64,000 nucleotides of DNA. Origin: G963663315 sp965208975. GTDB lineage: Bacteria > Pseudomonadota > Gammaproteobacteria > Arenicellales > Poriferihabitantaceae. Made by a program: the position numbers and the translations under genes. The DNA is taken from the NCBI GenBank assembly GCA_965208975.1, contig CBDBQH010000001.1, positions 186,001 through 250,000 on the forward strand, written 5' to 3'. The notes beneath the pieces were generated by a model, which was not told the origin of the DNA, did not search any database, and was given only the letters and a program-made list of their open reading frames with translations. Shown piece by piece: positions 36,301-44,013 of this stretch (the stretch's first letter is position 1; every line of letters starts with the position of its first letter).

Positions 36301-36847
36301 TGTTCAGTTCATTTATGGCACCCTTTTCGGGATCAGGGGCCTGCTTGCCGCCGGCGCTCATCCGGGAGACCCTGCGTTACGCCTGGCCTGCCGGTGGCTG
36401 CTGAATCAACAGCACAGTAACGGGGGCTGGGGTGAACATCACAGTGGCTGTCTGTCCGGTCGATATGTGGTACACGAGGAAAGTCAGGTTATTGCGACAG
36501 CGTGGGCAATGATCGCGCTTTTGGAGGCAAGGGATTCGAACTGGAATGCGATATCGAGAGGCGCGCGATTCTTGCTGGATGCCCAGAAGGTGGATGGCTC
36601 CTGGCCCCGGCAGGAGATGGCCGGAGTCTTTTTTCGTACAGCGCTGCTGGATTATGCGCTATATCGACTGTATTTCCCGCTACATGCGCTCGGCCTCTAC
36701 GAGAAGCGGCGCCGGGTGCGGCTGGAGCTGACGAATTCCGCCCAATCGAATGACAATACAGGACAGACTGATGCGGGGTATGTTGCGGAGCGCGTTAGCG
36801 GCCGCACTGCGCTGCCGGAGCCTGCATCTGTGGGTCTTTCGGGTTAG
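33371..36847 (+). CDS. Squalene epoxidase-like flavoprotein fused to oxidosqualene cyclase
   Basis: 1158 residues in one uninterrupted frame. Residues ~1-440 form an FAD monooxygenase: dinucleotide motif GAGPVG (15-20), GADG near 157, and GDAAGHYHPMTAMGMTFGFGDA from residue 284, the arrangement of squalene monooxygenases. After a Pro/Ser/Ala-rich linker (~440-475) residues ~478-1120 form a triterpene cyclase with repeated QW-type motifs (LQGEDGSWEGE, GQNGDGGFGSYE, QQHSNGGWGEHH, AQKVDGSWPR). It also has the NWYCHTR block and the catalytic DCTAE at 856-860. DCTAE marks an oxidosqualene cyclase; squalene-hopene cyclases have DxDD. The two halves catalyse consecutive steps, squalene to 2,3-oxidosqualene to a cyclic sterol precursor. 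These are separate genes in every described bacterium I know. An internal ATG near 34737 has no good ribosome site. Confidence 0.9.
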   Translation: MTGDMSRSYDVAIIGAGPVGSLCALAHARKGARVALFEANPRASQRLAGEWLHPPAVRMLRDFGIDEPGTQTFNPAGAGFVVFPEAGAQPVVFSYPGESRGLTCEHASLVQSLREAVADEPSVALFFRARAHAIEDGKVIFTHNGNQETLAAPRIIGADGQASIVRKSLGLSRGPVICSQTVGVVLSGITLPFEGYGHVLLGGPGPILMYRLDDDQVRLMADIPMGHTKPRERADFLLDSYSDLLPHPLRFAFVEALRRKQFQVAANKLRPHITYGSSRCVLIGDAAGHYHPMTAMGMTFGFGDAVSLAENEDFKDFAEKRFRATRVSAFLAMGLYEVFTDHRVEAVAVRRAIYHSARINSAFRDRTMRLLGCEDISAVGMVGAFSRTVARAVFEQIPRTLDRFAWRKTGNVHYALAVRIGWLLRSIWRLSRARSGSGALSGRDWSALSKVFQNSMPSQVRAPGPQPDPPAVCASPDAAPCLQLATSRLLELQGEDGSWEGEMVWCPMLTAQYVLLHHIIEKPVESGRCQLILRSFAQTRLDGGLWGMHERSEPHLFVTTLVYVAARLLGVQQDEPLLRPASQFFQTRGVVDIPSWGKFWLALLNLYDWRGVNVILPELWALPRRFAIHPSNWYCHTRLIYMAMSAIYPHRFQAPMTPVIVSLREELFPEGFANVDFSTAGSRLRDGDLYAPPGFWLRGGYRVARIYERYHTQRLRNRCLDRINRHIKWELQTTDHTSISPVSGMLNILALWIRDADDPDCLRALQRLNGWIWEDEENGMRVTGARSASWDTGFALQALATVADIDGVENAMSDGADFLMRQQIRTSFEGFREAYRNDPRGGWCFAGGWHGWPVTDCTAEATLGLIAAHTQAADTAILGEAVQFMLRGQNGDGGFGSYEARRSRFGLEWLNPAEMFGDSMTENSYVECTASCLAAFAACGRYLPSNIERAVMKSITRADAWLRSSQGYDGSWRGVWGVQFIYGTLFGIRGLLAAGAHPGDPALRLACRWLLNQQHSNGGWGEHHSGCLSGRYVVHEESQVIATAWAMIALLEARDSNWNAISRGARFLLDAQKVDGSWPRQEMAGVFFRTALLDYALYRLYFPLHALGLYEKRRRVRLELTNSAQSNDNTGQTDAGYVAERVSGRTALPEPASVGLSG

Positions 36848-37616
36848 CGCGGTTCGCGCTGCCGACGGGAACGGTTCTCTTGTGACTCGGTCTTTCGACA
36901 GCAGAGTGACTTCTCGACAAGGCACAGATCAGACCGGTCTGAGTGTGTCCGCCGGATTGTTTGTGGCTGTGATTGTCGCGACCCTGTCACTGGCCGGTAT
37001 CGGTACACGTTATCTTGCCTACGGAGATATGGATTTCATTCATTCTTTTATGAGCCTGTTCTTCGCCAGCAACCTGCTCGTCTGTTATTGGGAAGTGTGT
37101 CTGTTCCTGCGGCGGGATTATGTTGAGACGAGGGTCGAATACTGGCGTGAGCGCCGCCGCAGGAGCGGACGCGCCGCGGCTCTGGAATTCTTCGCCACAA
37201 GGATTCCGTTGCCCCGGATATTATCGACTAGCGTTTGGGCCGATGTCTGGGCCGCGTACTGCCAGTATGATGATTCTTATGCTGATCGCCGGACTTACGG
37301 TTTCAGCGTTGACATTGCCAATGGTTTTTTCACACCGATTCCAACCCTGCTCCTGTATGCGGCTTGGACGTTCGATTTTCTGCCTGCGCTTTATGCGGGC
37401 ATTCTGGGAGTCATGCTGTTCTGGCAGTGGGCATACGTCACATCTGTGTACTGGGTCAGCTTTTTCGTGACTGGACGACAGCGCCGCATCAGCCGCCGTG
37501 AGATGTATTTTTATATACTCACGCTCAATTCATATTGGGTACTGTCCGCGCTGCTTGGGTTGTATGTGTCCATACGCTTGATCATGGATAATAATTTCAG
37601 TGTTCTGGGGTACTGA
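36750..37616 (+). CDS. EBP-like (EXPERA) membrane protein, sterol delta8-delta7 isomerase candidate
   Basis: 288 residues with about five membrane segments. It overlaps the cyclase gene by 98 bases in another frame; ATGs at 36771 or 36780 would shorten the overlap. The central block WADVWAAYCQYDDSYADRRT...FSVD aligns with EBP of plants and animals (there AEVWKEYSKGDSRY...SVE). The final segment LNSYWVL keeps the Asn and Trp of EBP (Asn260, Trp263 here; Asn193, Trp196 in human). A FIH box precedes them. However, two EBP glutamates are replaced (Ser and Asp), and an insert of about 55 residues lies between the second and third blocks. Position in the sterol operon supports the call, but the family match was made by eye. 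Confidence 0.5.
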   Translation: MTIQDRLMRGMLRSALAAALRCRSLHLWVFRVSAVRAADGNGSLVTRSFDSRVTSRQGTDQTGLSVSAGLFVAVIVATLSLAGIGTRYLAYGDMDFIHSFMSLFFASNLLVCYWEVCLFLRRDYVETRVEYWRERRRRSGRAAALEFFATRIPLPRILSTSVWADVWAAYCQYDDSYADRRTYGFSVDIANGFFTPIPTLLLYAAWTFDFLPALYAGILGVMLFWQWAYVTSVYWVSFFVTGRQRRISRREMYFYILTLNSYWVLSALLGLYVSIRLIMDNNFSVLGY

Positions 37617-37628
37617 TATGCAGCATCC

Positions 37629-39011
37629 TTACGCCTTGCGGAATCGCCATCCGTACATCATGCGTCCATAAAAGTTGAACCACTTTTTCGCCTCCGGATC
37701 CTTGAATGGATAGTCCGCTCCGAGTTGCCTCGCGGTCACGAGCCCGGTCACGAAACAGGTCTCCTGAGCGTTGAGCAGGGTGTGGGCGCCACAATGCCGG
37801 GTCCGTCTGCGGCCCTGTATGAAACGGAACAGATGGATCAGCAAGGCGATATGAGAGACATCATGCACAATGTGCTGAAACCACCACCGCTTCACGATCC
37901 GGGCTTCGTCGATACGACTGATCGGATTGTAGGTCACCAGGCATGGCTTGTCTGACCGCTTCGCCCAGGGCTGCTGGTTGTGCATGATGTAGGTAATTTC
38001 GTAATTGTCCGGGCGGACGCCATACTGCTCAATGTGGTTGCTCCGGGTTGCGAGCGGCTTGACGGCGCTGTCCGGCAGAATGGATGCGTCTGAATGAACG
38101 ATCGTATGGTTGTGCAGCTCACTCTCGTAACGGATCGAAGAGAGGAGAAATCTTTCCATGAAGGTCGGTTTATCCAGCATCATCAGCGTTTGATTGGCAT
38201 TGCATGCAAATACGACATCGTCAAACGTCTCCGTGTTTCCGTTCTCGTCTTCTATGATCACTTGCGCGGGGCGCCGGTATACCTTGCGGACGGGTCGATT
38301 GAGGTAGATGCGGTCTTTGAAATCCGCCGACATTTTTTCATACAGGCGCCGTGTGCCTTGATCCCAGGTTTGCATCGGCGTCGCGGTTTCTATATCGAAG
38401 AACTCCAGGTAGCGGGAAAACAGGGATGCGGGCATGTCGAACACGTTGGTGGCCATCAGGAAGTTGACGAACATCGGTTTCAGTATCTTGTACCTGAAAT
38501 CTCCGGAAAACCCGCCGAAGTTGAGCGCCGTACCCATGCTTATGTAGTTGAACGGGTTGAGAGCGTTGAGCAGTCTGGAACTGGACTGGTTGAGTCGGCC
38601 AAACCACTTCAAACGTCTCAGAAGCTTCTGGAATTTCCTGATTTCCGGTTGCAGTTGCCGCCTGATGTCGGAGTCGAAATCGTGAGCGTAGACGCCGTCG
38701 CGATACCGGACGCTATAGCTGAACCGGGTATCGACCAGTTCGACCCCGTGTTGTTGCATGAACAGAAGGATATGATGATATACTGAGGGAATGCAGGCAG
38801 TGACAGAAATATCGAATGGGATGGATGTGCCATCGTCCTGCGGCATGTCGGCTGTAATGGCATTGCCGCCGATCCGGTCTTGCGCTTCGTACAGTCGAAA
38901 ATCAAATTGATTCGGGCGCTGACGCAACGCCCAGGCGGCTCCCAGCCCCGATACTCCGGCGCCGATAATGGCAATCCTTCTCGGTGTCGCCGCATGTCCC
39001 GATTCACTCAT
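37629..39011 (-). CDS. FAD-dependent amine oxidase-like oxidoreductase, COG2907 type
   Basis: 460 residues from ATG 39011; the open frame reaches 39041. The N-terminal FAD motif is IAIIGAGVSGLGAAWAL and EAQDRIGGNA follows, as in the amine oxidase/desaturase superfamily. A C-terminal GAHTLLNAQETCFVTGL is typical of the group found beside DUF1365 and cyclopropane synthase genes, which are missing here. It is transcribed against the sterol operon, convergent with the EBP-like gene, and divergent from the RND transporter. A role in desaturating or oxidising a lipid such as the sterol is possible but unproven. Confidence 0.7.
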   Translation of the reverse strand: MSESGHAATPRRIAIIGAGVSGLGAAWALRQRPNQFDFRLYEAQDRIGGNAITADMPQDDGTSIPFDISVTACIPSVYHHILLFMQQHGVELVDTRFSYSVRYRDGVYAHDFDSDIRRQLQPEIRKFQKLLRRLKWFGRLNQSSSRLLNALNPFNYISMGTALNFGGFSGDFRYKILKPMFVNFLMATNVFDMPASLFSRYLEFFDIETATPMQTWDQGTRRLYEKMSADFKDRIYLNRPVRKVYRRPAQVIIEDENGNTETFDDVVFACNANQTLMMLDKPTFMERFLLSSIRYESELHNHTIVHSDASILPDSAVKPLATRSNHIEQYGVRPDNYEITYIMHNQQPWAKRSDKPCLVTYNPISRIDEARIVKRWWFQHIVHDVSHIALLIHLFRFIQGRRRTRHCGAHTLLNAQETCFVTGLVTARQLGADYPFKDPEAKKWFNFYGRMMYGWRFRKA

Positions 39012-39031
39012 GGCGCGCACTCTACCATATT

Positions 39032-39149
39032 TTTGACACAATACAGAAAAATTTTGCTAGGATGCGGCATGAGTTTCAACAATGCAACGCTCGCTGTGTC
39101 CACGAAAATTTTCGCTTCGAGGAAGCGGTGAGAACCGCTGTCTGCTGAT
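39032..39149. promoter_or_regulatory. Divergent promoter region, FAD oxidoreductase / RND transporter
   Basis: The 138 bases between the two divergent starts hold TTGACA at about 39032 and TAGGAT near 39057 on the plus strand, with a 19-base spacer that is longer than optimal. No clear operator is visible. Confidence 0.3.
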
Positions 39150-41459
39150 ATGAATCGGGAATCCTGTATGGCGCTGATTATGGAGCGCCGCTGGCTGACC
39201 ATCCTGCTTTCCCTGGCTGTCATGCTGGGTCTTGCTTCAGGTGTCCGGCATCTCGTGGTCGTTGATGTCGATGTGCGGAATCATTTTGGCGCGGATGACC
39301 CCTACATTACCGCGTTTGAACAACTGGAGGATACTTACGCCCTGTCCGATACCGCGCTGGTCATCGTTGCGCCACAGGATGGTGGCGTTTTCACGGCCGA
39401 GGGATTGGTCGCGATTGAAGAGTTGACCGAACAGCTTTGGCGAACGCCTTATGTTACGCGCGTCGATTCTATTACAAATTATACGCACAGCGAGGGCTTT
39501 GAGGACGAACTGATTGTCGAGCAACTGGTCCATGACGCCGGTTTGCTGAGTCATGACGATATTGAACGCATCCGCCGAATCGCGCTCGGCGCTGAGGAGG
39601 TCGCCGGGCGTTTCGTTTCCCGGGATGGTCTGGTGGCTGGTCTGGTGGTCAGCCTTACGCTTCCCGATGAGAGGCGGGAGCGGCAGCGGGGCAAGGTGGA
39701 AGTGACCGACTTCCTGTATGATACAGCCGCCAGCGCCCGAGCGAAATATCCGGAAATCGGCTACCACCTGACCGGCGATGTGATGCTGAATCGCGCCATG
39801 CGCGACGCGTTGGACAAGGAACTGGCTATCCTCAGCCCTGCCGCGCTGGCAATGATGATGCTCGTCTCCCTGATTGTGCTGCGCTCGGTATGGGGAACTG
39901 TCGCAATTCTTTTGATGCTGGTTATCGTCGTCCCGTCCGCGGTGGGCTTTGCCGGCTGGACTGGCATGCGGATGTTCGGCGAGAGTGGCGCGGCGCTGTT
40001 TGTGCTGATGGCGGTTACCGTCGCGCATTCCGTGCATATCATAGAGGTCGCGTTAGCGGGACTGCGTCAGGGAATGGAGCGCCGACAGGCAATCAGACAT
40101 TCCTTGCAAGTGAACGTGTGGCCTGTTTTCCTGACTTCACTGACGACTGCGATCGGTTTTCTCAGCCTGAATTTCTCGGATATGCCGCCGTTTCAGGTCA
40201 TGGGGAACATCGTAGCGTTCGGCGCGTTGTGCGCCTTCGTCTATTCGGTCACGTTCCTGCCCGCGTTTCTTTCATTCGTTCCCATGCGCGCCCGCCCCGC
40301 GCGGGCCGGAGAAAGCGGGTTTTTCGATCTTTTGGGACGGTTTGTTGTGGCCCACAACAAGACGCTGCTTTGGGTTTCCGCCATTCTTATTGTTGTGCTG
40401 GTTGCCGGCATATCGCGGATTGAGCTGAAAGAGAATTATCTGGAGCTTCTCGATGACAGCTACGAATTCCGGCGCTCCACGGATTTTATCAGTGAGAATT
40501 TTAGCGGCCTGGAAACATTTGAGTACTCGCTCGATTCCGGGCGGGAAGGCGGGGTCACGGACATCGAATATCTGAGCTCTGTCGATGCGTTTGCCCAATG
40601 GTATCGGTCACAACCGGAAGTGGCTCACGTCTTCGCGCTCCCGGATGTCATGAAACGCCTGAACAAAAATCTGCATGGCGACAATCCGGATTATTACCGT
40701 ATTCCAGACGACTCTGATCTGGCCGCACAGTATTTGTTGCTCTACGAGTTCTCTTTGCCGCTGGGTCGCGACCTGAACAATCTCATTGATATCGGGCGGT
40801 CGGCGACGCGCGCAACCGTTGTGCTGAAAAGCCTGTCCACCGATGAGAAGATCGCTCTGGATAATCGGGCACAGGACTGGTTCCGGCAAAATGCTCCGAA
40901 CCTGGAAACCAGGGCCACCGGGATTTCGGTGGTCGGAACTCATTCGACCCAGAGAAACATTGAGAATATGTTGATCGGCGCCGTTGTGGCGATGGCTGTC
41001 GTCTCCCTGCTCCTGATTTTCCTCTTCAAAAGTGTGCGCCTCGGCCTGATCAGCCTGATACCCAATTTTGTTCCGGCCGCCATGGCAGTCGGCCTGTGGG
41101 GGTATCTGGTGGGAGAAGTCGGAGTCGCGGCAGCGGTCGTCACTGCCATCGCGTTCGGTATCGTGGTTGATGACACCGTTCATTTCATGACCAAATATAT
41201 TCGGGCCAGAAAGTCCGGGCAGTCGCCAGCGGAGTCTGTTCAATCCACTTTTTGTCTGGTGGGCAAGGCGTTATTGACAACGACCGTCGTGTTTGCGCTG
41301 GGATTCATGGTATTTGGAGTGTCGGGAATAGTGAGCAATCAGGCGCTGGGTCTGTTGACGGGAATAACCGTAATCATTGCCCTGTTGCTGGACTTCGTGT
41401 TTCTCCCGCCGTTGCTGATGGTACTGGACCGGACTGAAAAGCCGGAAGGGGAGGGTTAG
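39150..41459 (+). CDS. RND superfamily (MMPL/HpnN-like) lipid transporter, sterol export candidate
   Basis: 769 residues from ATG 39150. Twelve membrane segments fall in the RND pattern: one, then a large periplasmic loop, then five, and the same again. The second half contains GIVVDDTVHFMTKY, the charged segment of MMPL proteins. The size and layout match HpnN, which carries hopanoids to the outer membrane, and BstA, the RND protein of the Methylococcus sterol transport set. Beside a sterol operon a sterol transport role is plausible. BstB- and BstC-like partners are not seen in the window. Its stop overlaps the convergent P450 gene. Confidence 0.78.
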   Translation: MNRESCMALIMERRWLTILLSLAVMLGLASGVRHLVVVDVDVRNHFGADDPYITAFEQLEDTYALSDTALVIVAPQDGGVFTAEGLVAIEELTEQLWRTPYVTRVDSITNYTHSEGFEDELIVEQLVHDAGLLSHDDIERIRRIALGAEEVAGRFVSRDGLVAGLVVSLTLPDERRERQRGKVEVTDFLYDTAASARAKYPEIGYHLTGDVMLNRAMRDALDKELAILSPAALAMMMLVSLIVLRSVWGTVAILLMLVIVVPSAVGFAGWTGMRMFGESGAALFVLMAVTVAHSVHIIEVALAGLRQGMERRQAIRHSLQVNVWPVFLTSLTTAIGFLSLNFSDMPPFQVMGNIVAFGALCAFVYSVTFLPAFLSFVPMRARPARAGESGFFDLLGRFVVAHNKTLLWVSAILIVVLVAGISRIELKENYLELLDDSYEFRRSTDFISENFSGLETFEYSLDSGREGGVTDIEYLSSVDAFAQWYRSQPEVAHVFALPDVMKRLNKNLHGDNPDYYRIPDDSDLAAQYLLLYEFSLPLGRDLNNLIDIGRSATRATVVLKSLSTDEKIALDNRAQDWFRQNAPNLETRATGISVVGTHSTQRNIENMLIGAVVAMAVVSLLLIFLFKSVRLGLISLIPNFVPAAMAVGLWGYLVGEVGVAAAVVTAIAFGIVVDDTVHFMTKYIRARKSGQSPAESVQSTFCLVGKALLTTTVVFALGFMVFGVSGIVSNQALGLLTGITVIIALLLDFVFLPPLLMVLDRTEKPEGEG

Positions 41460-43447
41460 CCCGGTAATTCACGCCGCTGTTCGGCAATGAGGAATTTCAG
41501 TTTCTTGCTCGGCGACATTGATGGAAGCGGGTCGATTCTGAGCTTGTAATTGTCGGGAGATACCTTGATTGTGAAGTGATGCGCGATCAGCAGCAGGTTG
41601 ACAGCCAGTTGCAGGTTCGCCCACCGGAAGCCGAGGCATGTGTGTGTGCCCAGCCCGTATGGGGCATATCCGGGGCTACGGTGCTCGTTACGCGAAGGCA
41701 GGTAGCGGTCAATGTCGAACGTGAAGGGGCTCGGAAAGACATCATCCATGTAATGCGAGGCCGTCTGGACGATGGCGATGCGTCCTCCCAGAGGCAACTC
41801 GTAGCCCTCAACCACGTATGAATTCATTACGTTGCGAATGGACAGGGGGACGATGGGGTACATGCGCAGACACTCCATGACGAAACGGCGCGTGACATCA
41901 ATAGCTGATACGGTCAAATCTTCGGCATTCGGGTCGCCGTTCCCGAACAGCGCATCGGCTTCGCGCCGGATTCTGTCGTAAAGGGCCGGCTGTGACGCCA
42001 TGGCGTAGAGCGAGAAGCTGAGCGCGTCTCCGAGATACATACTGGCCAGCATGGGCGCTGAAAGAGAGAAGCTCAGGTTGGATTCGGGAAGTAACTGCGG
42101 ATTACTGGCGGAGAGGCTCAGCAGATCATCCGCGAGGTCACGAGGACAATCAACCCGTTGGGCGTGTGTGTGATTCATCAGGATTCGTTGCACTCCGGTG
42201 TCGATGGCCTTCGAGGCGCGTTTCATTGCCGGGGTATGCAGCATGAACATGGGCAGTATCTTGGCGACGTGGGTGATGAGCGCCCGTTCCTTGAATTTGA
42301 TCAGATCCTGCACAAAATCCTGAGATTCCAGGCTCAGGGCGAGGGGAGAGACTTGCGCGTTGATCATCAACCGGCACATATTGGTTGCATGCAGGATGTC
42401 CCCCGTTTTCCACTGTGCCATGAATGTGCGGGCATAGCCGTAAAGAGAGTCCAGACGCCCCTCGAGTCTCTTGCGGGAGTAGCCGGGCTGCATCGCCTTG
42501 CGTAGCTGGAAGTGGTCGGCGCCATCCAGTGAGGGTATCAGCCCGGAGGCGCCGTAAACTTTCTCAATGTCGGCGAAATAGTCCCGGGTTCTCAGATGTA
42601 TACGCCCGCTCCGGTGAATCTGGCGGTTTACCCTGGCCCCGGTCAGGATGGTCAGGGGTTCCTGGAATGGCGGGCGAAACTGAAACACCGGGCCGTATTT
42701 TTTAGCGAGGTCTGCAAAGAGCGCCGGAAGGTTGCCACTACGCAAATATGGATTGAGCAGCAACCGGGACAGTGGAACAGGTGGAATTTTCCGCGGCCGG
42801 GAGGAACGTCGGAGTAACGGATTGGCGATGTTGTGTTCGACTGCGGTAGCTATCGACCGGCCGATCAGATCGATCTTGCAGATAGCCTGGATACGTTCTT
42901 CGGTCTTGTCATCGAGTTCAAAAATGAAGCGAAGAACATCGCAGGTATTGACGAGACAAACAATGATGACATCTCTCGGGTAGGGAATCGTATCGGTGAA
43001 GATCACATTGCTGATACGTGTTTTGATAAACTGGCTGGCTGTGTCGCCGTACAGGTTCGCGTATTGGTTGGCGGGAGCCAGCGTCCAGAACTCGCCGTCG
43101 TGCCGTTCCAGAAGTTTCAGGTCAACCAGGCGCTCCAGAGTCAAATCAATGATGGCCTCCGCATGCGGTGCGAGACGTTCGATCCAGTATTGGGTGTTCC
43201 GCCCTGCCGGTTCGTCCGCGACCTGTTTCAAAATGGGATCCAGGACCGGATTGCCCGTTTCCGTCGAGTCAACAAGAATCAGTGATTCCATGTCGGTGTC
43301 AATGCGCGAAAGGAAGGAGAGCTCCGCGAGTACCGCGCCGACGACCGCGCAGTTCAGACTCCAGCCGGGCACCTGATAAAAGTAGCCACTCTGATCGTTG
43401 ATGAGCATGAGGATGAGCTCATCGGGCAAATTTAACGGTTGGGTCAC
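41456..43447 (-). CDS. GPP34 (GOLPH3/Vps74-like) domain fused to cytochrome P450
   Basis: 663 residues. Residues ~1-215 match the GPP34 fold: LNLPDELILMLINDQSG, GAVLAELSFLSRID, DSTETGNPVLDPIL, YWIERLA and LTLERLVDLKLLE. In eukaryotes this domain (GOLPH3, Vps74) binds PI4P membranes. Residues ~225-660 are a P450 with ExxR (ECLRMYP) and haem loop YGLGTHTCLG, ligand Cys604. The I-helix reads LGDALSFS and lacks the usual acid-threonine pair. The domain pairing is highly unusual. A plausible role is membrane attachment of a P450 that oxidises the sterol product. Transcribed convergently to the RND gene, with its own promoter region shared with yajC. Confidence 0.85.
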   Translation of the reverse strand: MTQPLNLPDELILMLINDQSGYFYQVPGWSLNCAVVGAVLAELSFLSRIDTDMESLILVDSTETGNPVLDPILKQVADEPAGRNTQYWIERLAPHAEAIIDLTLERLVDLKLLERHDGEFWTLAPANQYANLYGDTASQFIKTRISNVIFTDTIPYPRDVIIVCLVNTCDVLRFIFELDDKTEERIQAICKIDLIGRSIATAVEHNIANPLLRRSSRPRKIPPVPLSRLLLNPYLRSGNLPALFADLAKKYGPVFQFRPPFQEPLTILTGARVNRQIHRSGRIHLRTRDYFADIEKVYGASGLIPSLDGADHFQLRKAMQPGYSRKRLEGRLDSLYGYARTFMAQWKTGDILHATNMCRLMINAQVSPLALSLESQDFVQDLIKFKERALITHVAKILPMFMLHTPAMKRASKAIDTGVQRILMNHTHAQRVDCPRDLADDLLSLSASNPQLLPESNLSFSLSAPMLASMYLGDALSFSLYAMASQPALYDRIRREADALFGNGDPNAEDLTVSAIDVTRRFVMECLRMYPIVPLSIRNVMNSYVVEGYELPLGGRIAIVQTASHYMDDVFPSPFTFDIDRYLPSRNEHRSPGYAPYGLGTHTCLGFRWANLQLAVNLLLIAHHFTIKVSPDNYKLRIDPLPSMSPSKKLKFLIAEQRRELPG

Positions 43448-43451
43448 TCTC

Positions 43452-43502
43452 TCCTCCCCCGGGAACGAAGGTCCCGGGCAATAGAAGGTCCCGGGCGGGG
43501 GA
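43452..43502. repeat. GC-rich inverted and direct repeats upstream of GPP34-P450
   Basis: CCCCCGGGAACGAAGGTCCCGGGC is followed by AGAAGGTCCCGGGCGGGGG. GAAGGTCCCGGGC occurs twice and the outer arms CCCCCGGG / CCCGGGCGGGGG can fold together. The next ~150 bases, up to yajC, hold a possible -10 CATAAT at 43593-43598 but no gene. Confidence 0.6.
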
Positions 43503-43660
43503 TATAATTTTTCATGGGCATTTACATTGAACTGCGGTTCCTTATTCTAACAATAATTCCCTGGTTGTTGTGTGAAAGATACCGGAGTGTGGCATAATCG
43601 CACCCGAAAAAATGTGCACTCAACATCATCCTTGAATACAAGATAACCGGACGGAATACT

Positions 43661-43981
43661 ATGAATTTTTTAATTTCAGATGCCTGGGCACAAGAGGGAC
43701 TGGGCGGTGGCGGGCTGGTTGGATTACTGCCGATGATCCTGATCTTCGTGGTCTTTTATTTTTTGCTGATTCGTCCTCAACAAAAGCGCGCGAAAGAACA
43801 CCGGAATATGGTGGCGACGCTTGAAAAAGGGAACGAGGTGGTAACCAACGGCGGGGTTCTCGGCAAAATCACGGAGGTTGACGACAGTTTCGTGACGGTG
43901 CAAATTGCGCCGGAGGTCTCGGTGAAGGTGCAGCGCCCGGCGATTTCACAGATGATGCCAAAGGGTACTGTTAAATTCTGA
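43661..43981 (+). CDS. yajC: Sec translocon accessory protein YajC
   Basis: 106 residues. A single membrane segment (MILIFVVFYFLLIRPQQKR) is followed by the conserved EHRNMVATLEKGNEVVTNGGVLGKI. YajC forms part of the SecDF-YajC complex. It is followed by secD and secF as usual. tgt and queA, which often precede it, are absent. Confidence 0.95.
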   Translation: MNFLISDAWAQEGLGGGGLVGLLPMILIFVVFYFLLIRPQQKRAKEHRNMVATLEKGNEVVTNGGVLGKITEVDDSFVTVQIAPEVSVKVQRPAISQMMPKGTVKF

Positions 43982-44013
43982 CCGCTGGATGGTCCTGACA
44001 CTTTAAGGTTCCC

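Noticed and set aside
33371..36847. Squalene-hopene cyclase as the identity of the cyclase half
   Set aside because: The catalytic site is DCTAE, the oxidosqualene cyclase form, not the DxDD of hopene cyclases, and an epoxidase is fused to it.
43452..43502. CRISPR-like repeats
   Set aside because: Only two short GC-rich copies with no regular spacers and no cas gene anywhere in the window.
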